Source: Leptodontidium sp. MPI-SDFR-AT-0119 (lineage: Eukaryota; Ascomycota; Leotiomycetes; Helotiales; Leptodontidiaceae). Taken from it: 64,000 bases of DNA. Made by a program: the position numbers and the translations under genes. Location of the stretch: NCBI GenBank assembly GCA_020726505.1, contig JAHLEZ010000001.1:2728001-2792000 (forward strand), in the 5' to 3' direction. The notes below the pieces were generated by a model that saw nothing but the letters and a program-made list of their open reading frames with translations, was not told the DNA's origin and did not search any database. Below are positions 55,062 to 64,000 of the stretch, one piece after another. The number at the start of each line of letters is the position of its first letter. Positions within the stretch are counted from its first letter, which is position 1.

Positions 55062-55807
55062 TCACAAGCTGAATTCCAACCTATTGCCGGCGTAGTCCCT
55101 AGCAAAGAACCTAGTTGGGTACTCAACTCCCTTCGCACCTACAATCTCGTTAGTCTGAATCTCCTTCATAAATATTTTCTCTCATCCTCTCGCAGATCCA
55201 TCCCAACCCAAGCTCAAGAACAACGCGGTCGAAAGTAAGATTACTTACCACTACTCTCCTCACCAGGCTTATCGGCCTCCTTTGGAGCAGCATCCCCGCC
55301 CTTCTCAAAATGCTCATAGATCTTCTTTCGTAGCTCTAGTAATTTCTCTGGGGTGTCGATTTTGAAACAGGGGTGGCGCGAGGAGGGAGTTGGGTCTGGA
55401 GGGCCGAAGGCAATGTGGATTTGTTGGCCAGAGGTCGATATGTTGAACCTGTGGAGGGGTGTTAGATGGCCTAGAATATACAGTGGGAATTAAGTGGAAG
55501 GTGGTAGTTGGTGATGAAGGATTGAGGGGGAGTAAGGTAGGGCAGTTGGGACGGTCGTGAACTTGTGGAAGTGAAATGGTGGAAAAGTGGGGTAGATGCA
55601 AAGGCTGCATGGTATGGGGATATCTGACGGTGAGAACAACAGAAATGATTTGAAAAGGAGGGTTTACCAAGCCAATGTAGTTCGCTGAAGTTGAGGAACA
55701 GGAGTTTGTATCAGTCCCAATGTGTTCCCGTAGAACTCCGCCGCCTGGTCAAGCGTTCCAGGAGGGACAGTGAGGTTAACATGTGCGAGGCCTGAGATGA
55801 GAGCCAT
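55062..55807 (-). CDS. VOC (glyoxalase/bleomycin-resistance/dioxygenase fold) protein
   Basis: Exons 55807-55668, 55448-55249 and 55138-55062 give 138 codons; introns are 219 and 110 nt, GT-AG, with phase agreement. The single-domain size fits half of a VOC metal-site dimer. The first beta strand reads GLAHVNLTVPPGTLDQAAEFYGNTLGL, with the conserved metal-ligand-type His and the F-Y-x-x-x-L-G-L helix. Then come FNISTSGQQIHIAFG, an extended Lys/Glu-rich loop (GGDAAPKEADKPGEE) and the terminal strand DYAGNRLEFSL, with the Glu at the usual third ligand position. It could be a glyoxalase-like isomerase, a resistance protein or a dioxygenase. No further clue is available. A tail duplicate lies 1.3 kb away. 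Confidence 0.85.
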
Positions 55808-56175
55808 GATTCCAACTGGATTGTACTGTACAGGTCGATGATCAGATGAAAGTTATGTGGTGCGGATACTCGTTTGGAAACGTGTTTGAGGTTGTGGTTT
55901 GGTGGTTTTAAAGTTCGTTGGCAGTGACGAAGTTTTGATGGAGGGGCAATCCATCCGATGTTGCAATCCGCGATGGCGGGGTAATTATCCCCTTGCAGCA
56001 GAAGTCTGCACGTGATGTTCCTTTTGCTTCCTCCCAATCACAATGCTGATATCAGAAGTCGTCGTATTTATTGACAAAGCAGTAATCAACAACAGAGGAA
56101 ATCTAAGCGAGCAGGTTGCAGTAGAAATCAGAACCCATGAAAACTCAGCAGTTACTCAGATGATCATAAGTACCC
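55808..56175. other. Intergenic region
   Basis: Separates the VOC gene start from the 3' end of the Trk gene. No feature is seen. Confidence 0.35.
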
Positions 56176-58586
56176 TCAATCAATCTTCAGCTCGTCCGCC
56201 ATCTCAAGTTCCCTAGCAAGCTCGTGCTCACGTTCTCTCTCGTCTGCCTCTTCTCGGGATCCAATATTCTTGTCGGGAAGTTGGATGGCTCGATCGATGG
56301 AGTGAGGTAAGGAACGGTGGAGGCCTCGCAGCATCAGTGCCATCATGCAGATCTGACTGACCCGATGCCAGGAGCCGCAGAGAGAGTAAGATTGATCGGC
56401 CAAACCCATACTCAATCCGATGTTGGCGTATGCAGAAAACACCTCAAAAATAACAGGAAAGACGTTATACTCGGCAGATGTTGACCCACCACCCTCTCTG
56501 AAGCCAATAATGATCAGCGCCAAGAGCATTGACCATATATCATAGCTGATTTGAGAACTTAGTTGCTGGCCGACGAAGTACAATTTGCCATGAACACCTG
56601 TTCCACTCATTGAAAAGCTAGCCTGATCGGATTGGAATGGTCTGCTGGGACTGTAAACGCCGAGGGATCGCTCTTCGTAAACATTGGACGTTCGCATGAT
56701 AATTGTGACCGGAAAAGCGGATATGTACCTACAACACGCCATGTTAGAATTCTAATCCGAAAGTCACAAGATCTTCTCCGGACATGAGAATGGGATTGGA
56801 ATGATTGGCATTCGCTGGGGGGATATTATGCAGCACTTACATCATTCCAATGTATAGTACTAGGAGAGCAACGGGCAGAGCAGGAATGGTAACGATGTTG
56901 AATACGCTGCATCTGACAGAGAGCGACTGGAATAGGCCGATCAAAATCCTATTGCCTAATGACAGATCTTTCATTTCAGAAAGATGTCTTGCAGAGACCT
57001 CAAGAGCTATCCAATCGATGCCATTTAGGACCAGCAAGCCTAGGGCGAGATACCATGTCTCCTGAGTGGGGAACAAGTGCGTGTACACCCGGCGCGGGTA
57101 TTTCAGTATGTAGGTAAGGGTTTCTCTGGTCCGGTTATAGCGGGAGTGTCGCAGGGCCGTCTTCAACATCACCCAGAGGATCATTCGCAAGAATATTGGG
57201 AATCTGTGGAGTCGTCAGTCATGTCTAAGGAGAAGCGGAGAATTAGATAGGCCTACCCAGTATTTCCAGCCAACATGAGAAAACTCATAATCAACACAGG
57301 GAATGAATTAGTCCTGAAGGGCATCTTGGAGATTGTTAGAACTGTAGAAAAGCCTAGAGAGTATTTCATACCATAGAATTGTTCATGAGAGACATTCCAG
57401 CATTGTTGAAGGCTGAAATAGAGTTGAAGATACCGAGAGATCTGCAGATCGTGAGAAAGGCCTTTCTGGGCGAGATGTGGCAGATCTTACACTGGATTGA
57501 CACCATCGAGACCAACAACATCCGGCTTGGTGAGCTGAAAGTACAGAGCAAGGCCAATGGCTCCCAGAAGTTGAAGGAGAAACACGTAGAGTGCGACAAC
57601 GAGACGTAACAGTTTGATAGAACGATACTCTACACAAACAACAGACTCTCTTTCCGATCTAGAAAGGCCATGGAAAGTAGAGTTTCTGCCAACAGTTGCC
57701 TTGCTGAGGAAGCCATTCCAGTAGTATAGGAAATTAGAAGCAACGGTTGCTTTTCGCATCGCAGAGGAGGATAACAGATCCGGAAAGGCGTCATTGCTAC
57801 AACGCTTTGTAGATTCACATTCCATGATAGTTTCCTGCCTTGTGCTGGGTAGTTCTGCGGACGGATGTCAGCAAATATCCCGTAGAAACCCAAATGTCCC
57901 CAAACACAGTTGACAAAACAATTAAGAGACCCACCGACAAAATTCCGCGAGAGCTGAAATGAGGCTTGAGCTGCCTGCTCTTCAATGCGAAGATTCTCGA
58001 TGACTTCGATGTATCTGCTCTCCATGGATGTTTTCCGAACAGTCAGAACCACTATGCCGGTGATGGGGGCGCTTCCCAGTATGAAATTGATGCACAGAGT
58101 AATTTGCTGGAAAGTATTGAGGGCGGAAACGTTGGCGGGTACGAGACCTGTGTCGGTGACGGACGAAACAGCAAAGAAAAGGCAGGTGAGGTAGCCAATG
58201 GTGCGTTGGCGTCCTTGGATGGCCCAAATTAACGTGGACGATATCAGAGACCACAGAATAAATGCCACCCAATGAAGGGTCACAAACGAGAAACGAGAGA
58301 TGTAGTTGTACATCATTTCAACGCCCTCAGCACCGGGAAGGACTAACATGAACTTAGTCTTGACTGAACTTGTGAGGTTGAGACAGCGAGTAACGAGTGT
58401 GGGGGGTGGTTTCGAGGGAGGTACCTTCTCCTCCTCTGGCAGATCGGTGCTCTCCATGTTCGAGATCTGCGGCTGATCTGCGACTGCAAAAGCCCACTCG
58501 AGCGTATGTTCTCGAGTTTTTGTGCTCTCAATTGACGTTGATAAACAAAAGAGTTCAAAATTTATAGGGACCCCCACGGGGGACAT
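56176..58586 (-). CDS. Trk-type potassium transporter, six exons
   Basis: Exons 58586-57935, 57854-57491, 57441-57372, 57324-57257, 57203-56841 and 56728-56176 give 689 codons. The introns are 80, 49, 47, 53 and 112 nt, with phase agreement. The start could equally be the internal ATG at 58457, giving 646 residues. It belongs to the SKT family (Trk/Ktr/HKT), which takes up K+ across the plasma membrane. The four pore-loop filter segments with the conserved Gly are all visible: SSVTDTGLVP, SAFNNAGMSL, LAGNTGFPIFL and YANIGLSMGL. The family Arg region (IALEVSARHLSEM) lies before the last helices. The C-terminal tail is highly charged (EEADEREREHELARELE). The protein is shorter than yeast Trk1 because the long cytoplasmic loop is reduced to about 80 residues. 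Confidence 0.9.
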
Positions 58587-59216
58587 TCACGACCGTTTTT
58601 GCGTGGGGGCTCGAGCTTTCCGCCATTCCACATTGAGAGAGCTAACAGACTCTCAAAATCAGGCATTCACAACAGTAGCCGGCATCGGACAGTGAATGGC
58701 TTCTTGGGAATATTTCTTGTGACTAGGGAGGCGGCAGGGAGCATATTTGCCCCATTCCAAGCTGCCCACCGCATGCTTTGTGTCCCCGAGATAGGAACAA
58801 TGCATATTGATGATATCTCTTGTATTACTTGGACGAGGTACAGATCCTCCTGGGCCTTCAAGAACTACCAAGTTGATAAGGAGGTGTGACATGAGCCTCG
58901 CCCTGCCCAATCAAATCGCTGGGAACAAAACCACGTGTATGTCCCAATGGCCAAACGACAACAGCAGAAATGCATGCAGGCTTCGCAGAAGGGACGACGC
59001 AGAGAAATCAATGATGAGAGAGATACTCCTCTCTTCAATCCACTCTTGGGTCTCAAGGCACGGCTAGATACCTTGAAGTGATGCCAGAATTGCAGAGAGA
59101 GTTCCTATGGAAACATAGCTGTGGCAAATGAATCCACCACATGCCAAAAAGAACGCAAACAGATTACAAACACAACTGGAATTGGCACAATGTAGAGTTC
59201 TCATACCATCGCTTTT
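58587..59216. other. Intergenic region
   Basis: Promoter side of the Trk gene. It has short open frames only and no motif. Confidence 0.35.
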
Positions 59217-59816
59217 TCATGGCGCTCTTCTCTGGCAGACTCGCAGCGGGGACTTCGAGGGAGCCAGATCACCACATCTTAAGGCTCTGCCAACGGTCAA
59301 CCCCCTGGCTTGTGGAAATCCGAGATAGTGTGGCATTAACATAATCTGATTGCCTTGGGAAGCTTCGCTTCCGTATCTGTGCTCAGCCAGATTGTCTTGG
59401 AGAATCCAACTCCAGGTTCAAAACCATGAAACGTACATCAGACCACCCCTGACCAGAGCTTCATTGAGTGAAGCAAGCTTGGAGAGGGCTCGGTCCAGGA
59501 GCAATTTGATTCTATTGATTTCGTTTGAAATATGGCACCAAGTCTGTATTGCTGTTGGCAAAGCTTTTGTAAAGTTCAGTGAGTTGAAGGCCAGGGAGGG
59601 CGAGATTTTGGAGATGGACTTGTTCACCAGAAGAGCATCTCCCAAGTCTGAAGGTTCTTTCGTGGCCCAAGGCTGACATGATAGATCGTGATGATATGAT
59701 ACAGTTTCACTCCGTATTTCCTTGGAGGAAGGTGGAGTTTCGATGGAAGAAGTAAAGCAAGAGGTGGAGTTGGAGGTAATTTGTAGTCGTCGCTTATTTG
59801 CGCTTGCGTCTGCCAT
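59217..59816 (-). CDS. Small unknown protein, probably two exons
   Basis: An ATG at 59816 opens a frame to a stop at 59418 (132 codons). A good GTACGT site with a CACAG acceptor 60 nt further on allows an alternative ending at about 59217 (roughly 184 codons). The N-terminus is Ser/Thr-rich (SNSTSCFTSSIETPPSS). The rest looks helical, with a heptad-like stretch TAIQTWCHISNEINRIKLLLDRALSKLASLNEALVRGG that reads like a coiled coil. No family is recognised. Confidence 0.4.
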
Positions 59817-60620
59817 AGCCGCCCCCTCCCGATCAGGAGTTTGCGACAGAAAACCAAGGAGGATTGCTTTTTGCGTACCAAAATCTTTGCGTGCAATCTT
59901 GTAGACTGCTCTTAGTCTTTTGGAGAGTAAGTAGGTCCCATCTTACTCCAGCGCTGTAAAGTCTTGGGTATTAGCAGACAGCATCCCTGACTCCTTTGGC
60001 TAGCTGAGATAGTCCTTGGCACACGAAAGTGCGACCAGGGTTTTGAGTCTGAACTTGGAGGATTAAGAAGCTGAGACTTAAAGCCCGGGCAGAACCTGCT
60101 TCTTCTAATATCGACAAGGGAATGGCATGATGTCCCACCAATACTATTAGGTACTTGTGTAACCGAGCAAAGACTTTGCGAGCCCCACAAACATGATTCT
60201 CGGTCGCAAAACCCATCATAAATCTGGAATATAAATTCAATAAATATAAACGTCAATGAATATGAACTTCAATGAAGATAAAAACAAATCCTATAAATTT
60301 CGTTTCAAATGACAAAAAGAACTCTCGCCGACTTATCGCTCTTATTCATAGGAGGCCAGCCAGCAGGCTGGTTCTACTTTAGTAAAATTTCAAGCAAGAC
60401 CTACTCATTGGTACTAATTGTCAGCTCGTCGTCCGGCGGGCTTCCTACTGTACATCCTTTCAGAGCGATAGCGATAACAGGAAACCCTCCGAAGGCGAGC
60501 TGACAATCTCTTCACCTGTATTTTTTTTTTAACAAAAATGGAAAAATGCCTCAAAAAGGATATTCAAAGAGACCTAAGCAAAGAAAAAGAACGCAACACA
60601 TCCACATCAACCCGTCTATC
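59817..60620. other. Intergenic region
   Basis: No gene is seen. Runs of five or more A on the plus strand at about 60584 could serve as the pol III terminator (T run) of the minus-strand tRNA. Confidence 0.35.
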
Positions 60621-60725
60621 GTCAACTGCAGGATTTGAACCTACGCGGCCGAAACCATATGATATCTAGAAGTTCCTAAGAAGGAATATTCGAGTCATAC
60701 CCATTAACCACTCTGGCAAGTTGAC
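60621..60725 (-). tRNA. tRNA-Ser (CGA), intron-containing
   Basis: Read on the minus strand from 60725. A perfect 7-bp acceptor stem (GTCAACT with AGTTGAC), box A (GCCAGAGTGGTTAATGG) and box B (GGTTCAAATCC) are visible. The anticodon stem TATGA/TCATA is perfect, with loop C-T-CGA-A. The anticodon CGA lies at 60690-60692 and reads UCG serine codons. An intron of about 25 nt (60664-60688) sits after base 37, the standard position. The extended variable arm (GGTTTCGGCC) is typical of serine tRNAs. The T arm GTAGG/CCTGC pairs with one G-U. Mature length is about 80 nt. Confidence 0.93.
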
Positions 60726-61878
60726 TTTTGCATGTTGGGTGATGACTTTTCTCTTATCTCGCTACATACGAGCGCTAAAAAGCTGGGCAGAATGGTAGTC
60801 ACAAAACACGCTAAAGCGGCAAGACTTCGGATGAGGGACTGGGAACTCCTTTTGATGATGCAGCGAGCTCGACTCTTCAACCTTTTTAGGAGTGTTGTTT
60901 TTGGTATCACTCATAAAAGATTTGTTTTGAAAAGGGTGGTTTTGACCGGGATAATAATAAACCTTCCAACCCCGGAGGCCTCGGGAAGTTTGCATACACC
61001 CGATGCAATGGCTCTGAAGTCTTCGAATGTTGAATCATGCGATATGGTAGGACGTATAGGATATCTATAAACAAGTGTATGGTGATTGTACTAAACGACT
61101 TGATGAGGGAATTGGGCCGAGCGGATAGCCGGAATCACATATTCAATATCCAAACTCCTCTGAATGCAAAGCCATTTGCTGGCACGGGTTCATCAGAGGG
61201 GAAGGGGTACAGATGAGAGATAAGTAAGAAATTCTCATTAATTTTTAAAGAGATTTGAAGAGCTGACATGCCGGACTTCTCTTTCTCGTGGCCTGATGGT
61301 GGGTGGGTGGTATTACTGCTGGTCACAAGGCTTCTCCGTAGAAAGGCTGTGTTCTGTCGAGTATCTTGGTGACTTGGTAGCAAAGTTAAGTGGAAAGAGA
61401 TTAGAAAATCCACACATATCCTTTACTTACTACTTACTTCTTGTTTCAAAATACTTCGTAGGAGGTTTCACGAGTATTTTTATAGGGATGAATCTTTACA
61501 TAGTTGATAAATGAGTAGCCGTAATTGTACATCCGTACGACACACGGCTTCAATTGCTTTCGAGGCATCAAATATATATATATATATATATAAATAAAAA
61601 AAACCCATGCTGTCAAATTCAATAATGTTGCAACGAGAATCAAGCTACTGGCGAGTTGAAACATATTTACTGACAGCAGAGTATAAGGCACTCAGTCTAG
61701 AAGAACCGTTCTACTGAAATCACAACTAGCAGCGAAGAAATATACCAGCAAAGACTCTTATTTTGGACTCCACGGGCTATGCAATGCACCACCAACCTCT
61801 ATCTACCTATCCAGCAACAAAGGAAAAGACCAGGGTATCGTAAAGCAACATCTTCCAAACTCGATCGGCATCCAACAT
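60726..61878. other. Intergenic region with an AT microsatellite
   Basis: No gene is seen. An (AT)n tract of about 22 bp lies at 61570-61591. The region contains the 3' flank of the Lys-rich gene. Confidence 0.45.
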
Positions 61879-63242
61879 CTACACATCGTCCTTATGTTTC
61901 CTCTTCTTCTTAGTTCCCTCTCCAGCCTCTTCGCCATTGACGCTCTCATCCGCTTTCCGCTTCTTCTCCTTCTTGACTTTCTTAACCTCCTCAGAACCAC
62001 TGCTCTCCTCCGTCTTCCGCTTCTTCTCCTTCTTCTCGACCTTGGCCTTCTTCTCCACTACCTCCTCATCAACACCACTACTGCGTCTCCGCTTCTTCTT
62101 GGACTTCTTCTCTTCCCTAGCCTCAGCCTCTTCCTGCGCCTTTGTTCCCGCTGCAATCTCTGCTTGTAAACTGGCTTCGAGTTCTGCAAAGTCGATTTCT
62201 GGTTCAGGTTCGGGTTGTGGGTTGGGCTCTTTGGCAGGTGCTAATTTTGCTGCTTCGTGAGCTGCCTTCCGTGCTTCACGTGCTGCTTTTCGGGCTGCGG
62301 CTGCCTCTTCCTTGATTTGTTTCCGGGTTTTCTTCTCTGGAGCTGGTTGTGTCAAGTTGACAGGTGTAGGCTCGACGTCGATGACAAAGTAGGGATTGGC
62401 TTCGACAGCACCAGACTTCTCTTCCTCTGCGGCCTTGGGTTCGCCTGCGACCGATGAGAATCGTGGGATCGTTGAGCCAATGTCGAGCTTGATGAAATCG
62501 TCATTATCGGCCACTCCATCGTTCTCACTTCCTTCTGCATCCGAATCATCTGAAGAGTCTGTCATCTCACTATCGCCATCTGCATCAACATCCTCCGGGT
62601 TTCTGCCCAGCTTGCCCTTTCCGACAGGATCATAGCCAATATCTGCAGCTTTCTGGTCGAGTTTTGGTCCGAGGGGTTCGAAGGTCGTGCCTAAAACACC
62701 GAGGCCCTTCTTGTCTTGCAGATGTCGCGATGGTACCTAAAGATACAATTAGCACATGCCAGCAGCGCAATACCGTAAATACTCACAATTCCCGTCGCAG
62801 CAACTCGCGCACTCGTCAGAACCTCCCGCGCCCTATCCATCATTCCACAGATAACTCTCCAATTACCCCTCTCGCCCAACTCGAAGTCTAGTCTCTCCTT
62901 CTCAGGCATATCGGCCATATCAGACTTCATACTCTGCATAACTCTGTCCAGCGACCGGATATGCGACTCGATAACCCCAAGATGCTTCTTGAACAGCGCC
63001 GGCCACTTCGCATGCTGGGGACTCTTCGTGAATGGCTTCGGAGGATCCATTGGTAGAGTGTTTGCCGCATATCCAAGCGGATTGGAGTGCATCGCGCTCT
63101 TCTTCTCGCGGGATGGGATCTTCTTCGCCTTCTTCTCTGGTTTCGCTGGTTTCGGCAGGCCGGGGATCTTGGGCTCCTGGTTGAGTTTTTTGGCCGCGAG
63201 CTTGGCTTCGTTGCGACCGGCTTTTCCTTTACCTTTACCCAT
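61879..63242 (-). CDS. Lys-rich nucleolar-type protein, two exons
   Basis: Exons 63242-62787 and 62736-61879 give 437 codons; the intron is 49-50 nt (GTGAGT...TTTAG) in phase 0. I prefer the ATG at 63242 because it opens a typical basic N-terminus (MGKGKGKAGRNEAKLAAKK); an in-frame ATG at 63311 would add 23 residues. A conserved-looking helical core follows (residues 60-150; GVIESHIRSLDRVMQSMKSDMADMPEKERL and LGERGNWRVICGMMDRAREVL), then SRHLQDKKGLGVLGTTFEPLGPKL. After that come an acidic stretch (TDSSDDSDAEGSEND), an Ala/Glu coiled coil and a tail of repeated KKEKKRK nuclear signals. The charge pattern is that of ribosome-biogenesis or nucleolar proteins. I cannot name the family. Confidence 0.75.
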
Positions 63243-64000
63243 CCTGAGGATTGGTTTGCGGTTTGGTGTAGAGAATGGGAGGTTGTGCTGGTGGGATAAA
63301 GATTCGCGCATTGAGTTGCTTCAAGAAAAATATTTGGCAGCTCGGCTTTAGCGCGAGGCTGGGGACTTTTTTGCGGGGGAGGCTGGTGCGCTAGAATACA
63401 CTGGGCATACCTCGTGGCTGGAAGCCTCGCTTCCCATCCATAGAAGACTCATTCTTCACAACATCCCTGTTTTCCTTCTATCATGTGAAACGCGACATCT
63501 CACCTGTTTTTCTCCTCATTTTCTAGCTTCACGATCTCTCAACATGGTTTTCTTGCACCAAGGTCTGACTTGAGTAACATGCCTTTTCTCGTATGCGTCC
63601 TTGGATTTTGCGGTCCGGCACTTGTGCCTTTTCCTTCCCTTATCTTCATTCCATATTCAACTTGTACTCTCTCAACCAGGTTCATATGAATTAGTGAATA
63701 TGGATAACTTAAAATCAGACCTCAAACATACTTCAAGATGCCGATTAATTGCAGTTTTACATTTTCATTCTGCTAGATTATCGTTTCCCAGCCAATTACA
63801 CCCCTCTACCCAAGCCAAAGCAACGAGAAATTTCCTTAGAATCCCACCCACCAGTTACAAGTCCCAAGGACTTTTGAGGGCAACGGTAATATCAGACGTC
63901 CATCCACTACCTAACTACCGAGCCTTCTCTTCCAGACCTACAAACCATCTCAACCTGCCTTCCTACCACTTTATCTTGTCTAGCGCTCATCTCTCTTTCG
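63243..64000. other. Upstream flank at the window end
   Basis: Promoter side of the Lys-rich gene. No gene is seen before the window ends. Confidence 0.35.

Noticed and set aside
57442..57490. A 25-nt intron in the Trk gene (donor at 57490, acceptor near 57466)
   Set aside because: Too short for a fungal intron. The 49-nt choice ending at CTGCAG keeps phase and has a proper branch point.
59912..60256. Minus-strand frames with Phe/Ile-rich starts
   Set aside because: No motif, overlapping alternatives of similar length, and AT-rich sequence.
1..64000. CRISPR arrays, bacterial operons or Shine-Dalgarno-type sites
   Set aside because: None is seen. The gene structure is eukaryotic throughout.

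Overview
The window is a stretch of a filamentous ascomycete (Pezizomycotina) genome. The genes carry short introns of about 47-125 nt with GTRNGT-type 5' sites and CTNAC-type branch points. The families present (Zn2Cys6 regulator, RTA1-like protein, tannase-type esterase, Fot1/pogo transposons with RIP-like decay) are typical of that group. A leotiomycete is my best guess, but that is inference only.

1-7 kb is a small plant-polymer catabolic neighbourhood: the 3' end of a tannase/feruloyl esterase, a GH78-type alpha-L-rhamnosidase and a divergent sugar transporter that is now a pseudogene. 7.4-12 kb holds two tandem minus-strand phosphotransferase-fold genes: an APH-like gene with in-frame stops and an intact five-exon AIM9-like gene. 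12.6-22 kb holds a small unknown protein, a secreted NMT1/SsuA-like solute-binding protein, a Ser/Lys-rich protein, a long gene-poor stretch, and a Pro/Ser-rich protein with a possible Cys-rich upstream exon. 25.5-27.6 kb is a three-exon Zn2Cys6 transcription factor.

28.6-31.35 kb is a nested insertion. A Fot1/pogo element (1834 bp, TA target duplication) sits inside the left terminal inverted repeat of a second element of about 0.9 kb, which has 172-bp internal tandem repeats and which I do not recognise. A second Fot1 copy, inverted and of identical length, lies at 47.8-49.6 kb. The two copies differ only by transitions, mostly CpA to TpA, which is the RIP signature. Between them lie a cyanate hydratase, a secreted subtilase, an RTA1-like membrane protein, a 129-bp foldback MITE, a truncated MDR-dehydrogenase relic, a bHLH (SREBP-like) regulator and a decayed Lys/Pro-rich gene.

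50.9-63.3 kb is core-like again: a seven-exon cytochrome P450 with an 11-nt micro-exon, a partial duplicate of a VOC gene tail, a small Cys-rich protein, the intact VOC (glyoxalase-like) gene, a six-exon Trk-type potassium transporter, a probable small two-exon gene, an intron-containing tRNA-Ser(CGA) and a Lys-rich nucleolar-type protein. Several multi-exon genes were assembled by hand from splice signals and reading-phase agreement. These are the AIM9-like protein, cyanase, P450, VOC protein, Trk transporter, RTA1-like protein, Zn2Cys6 factor and subtilase.
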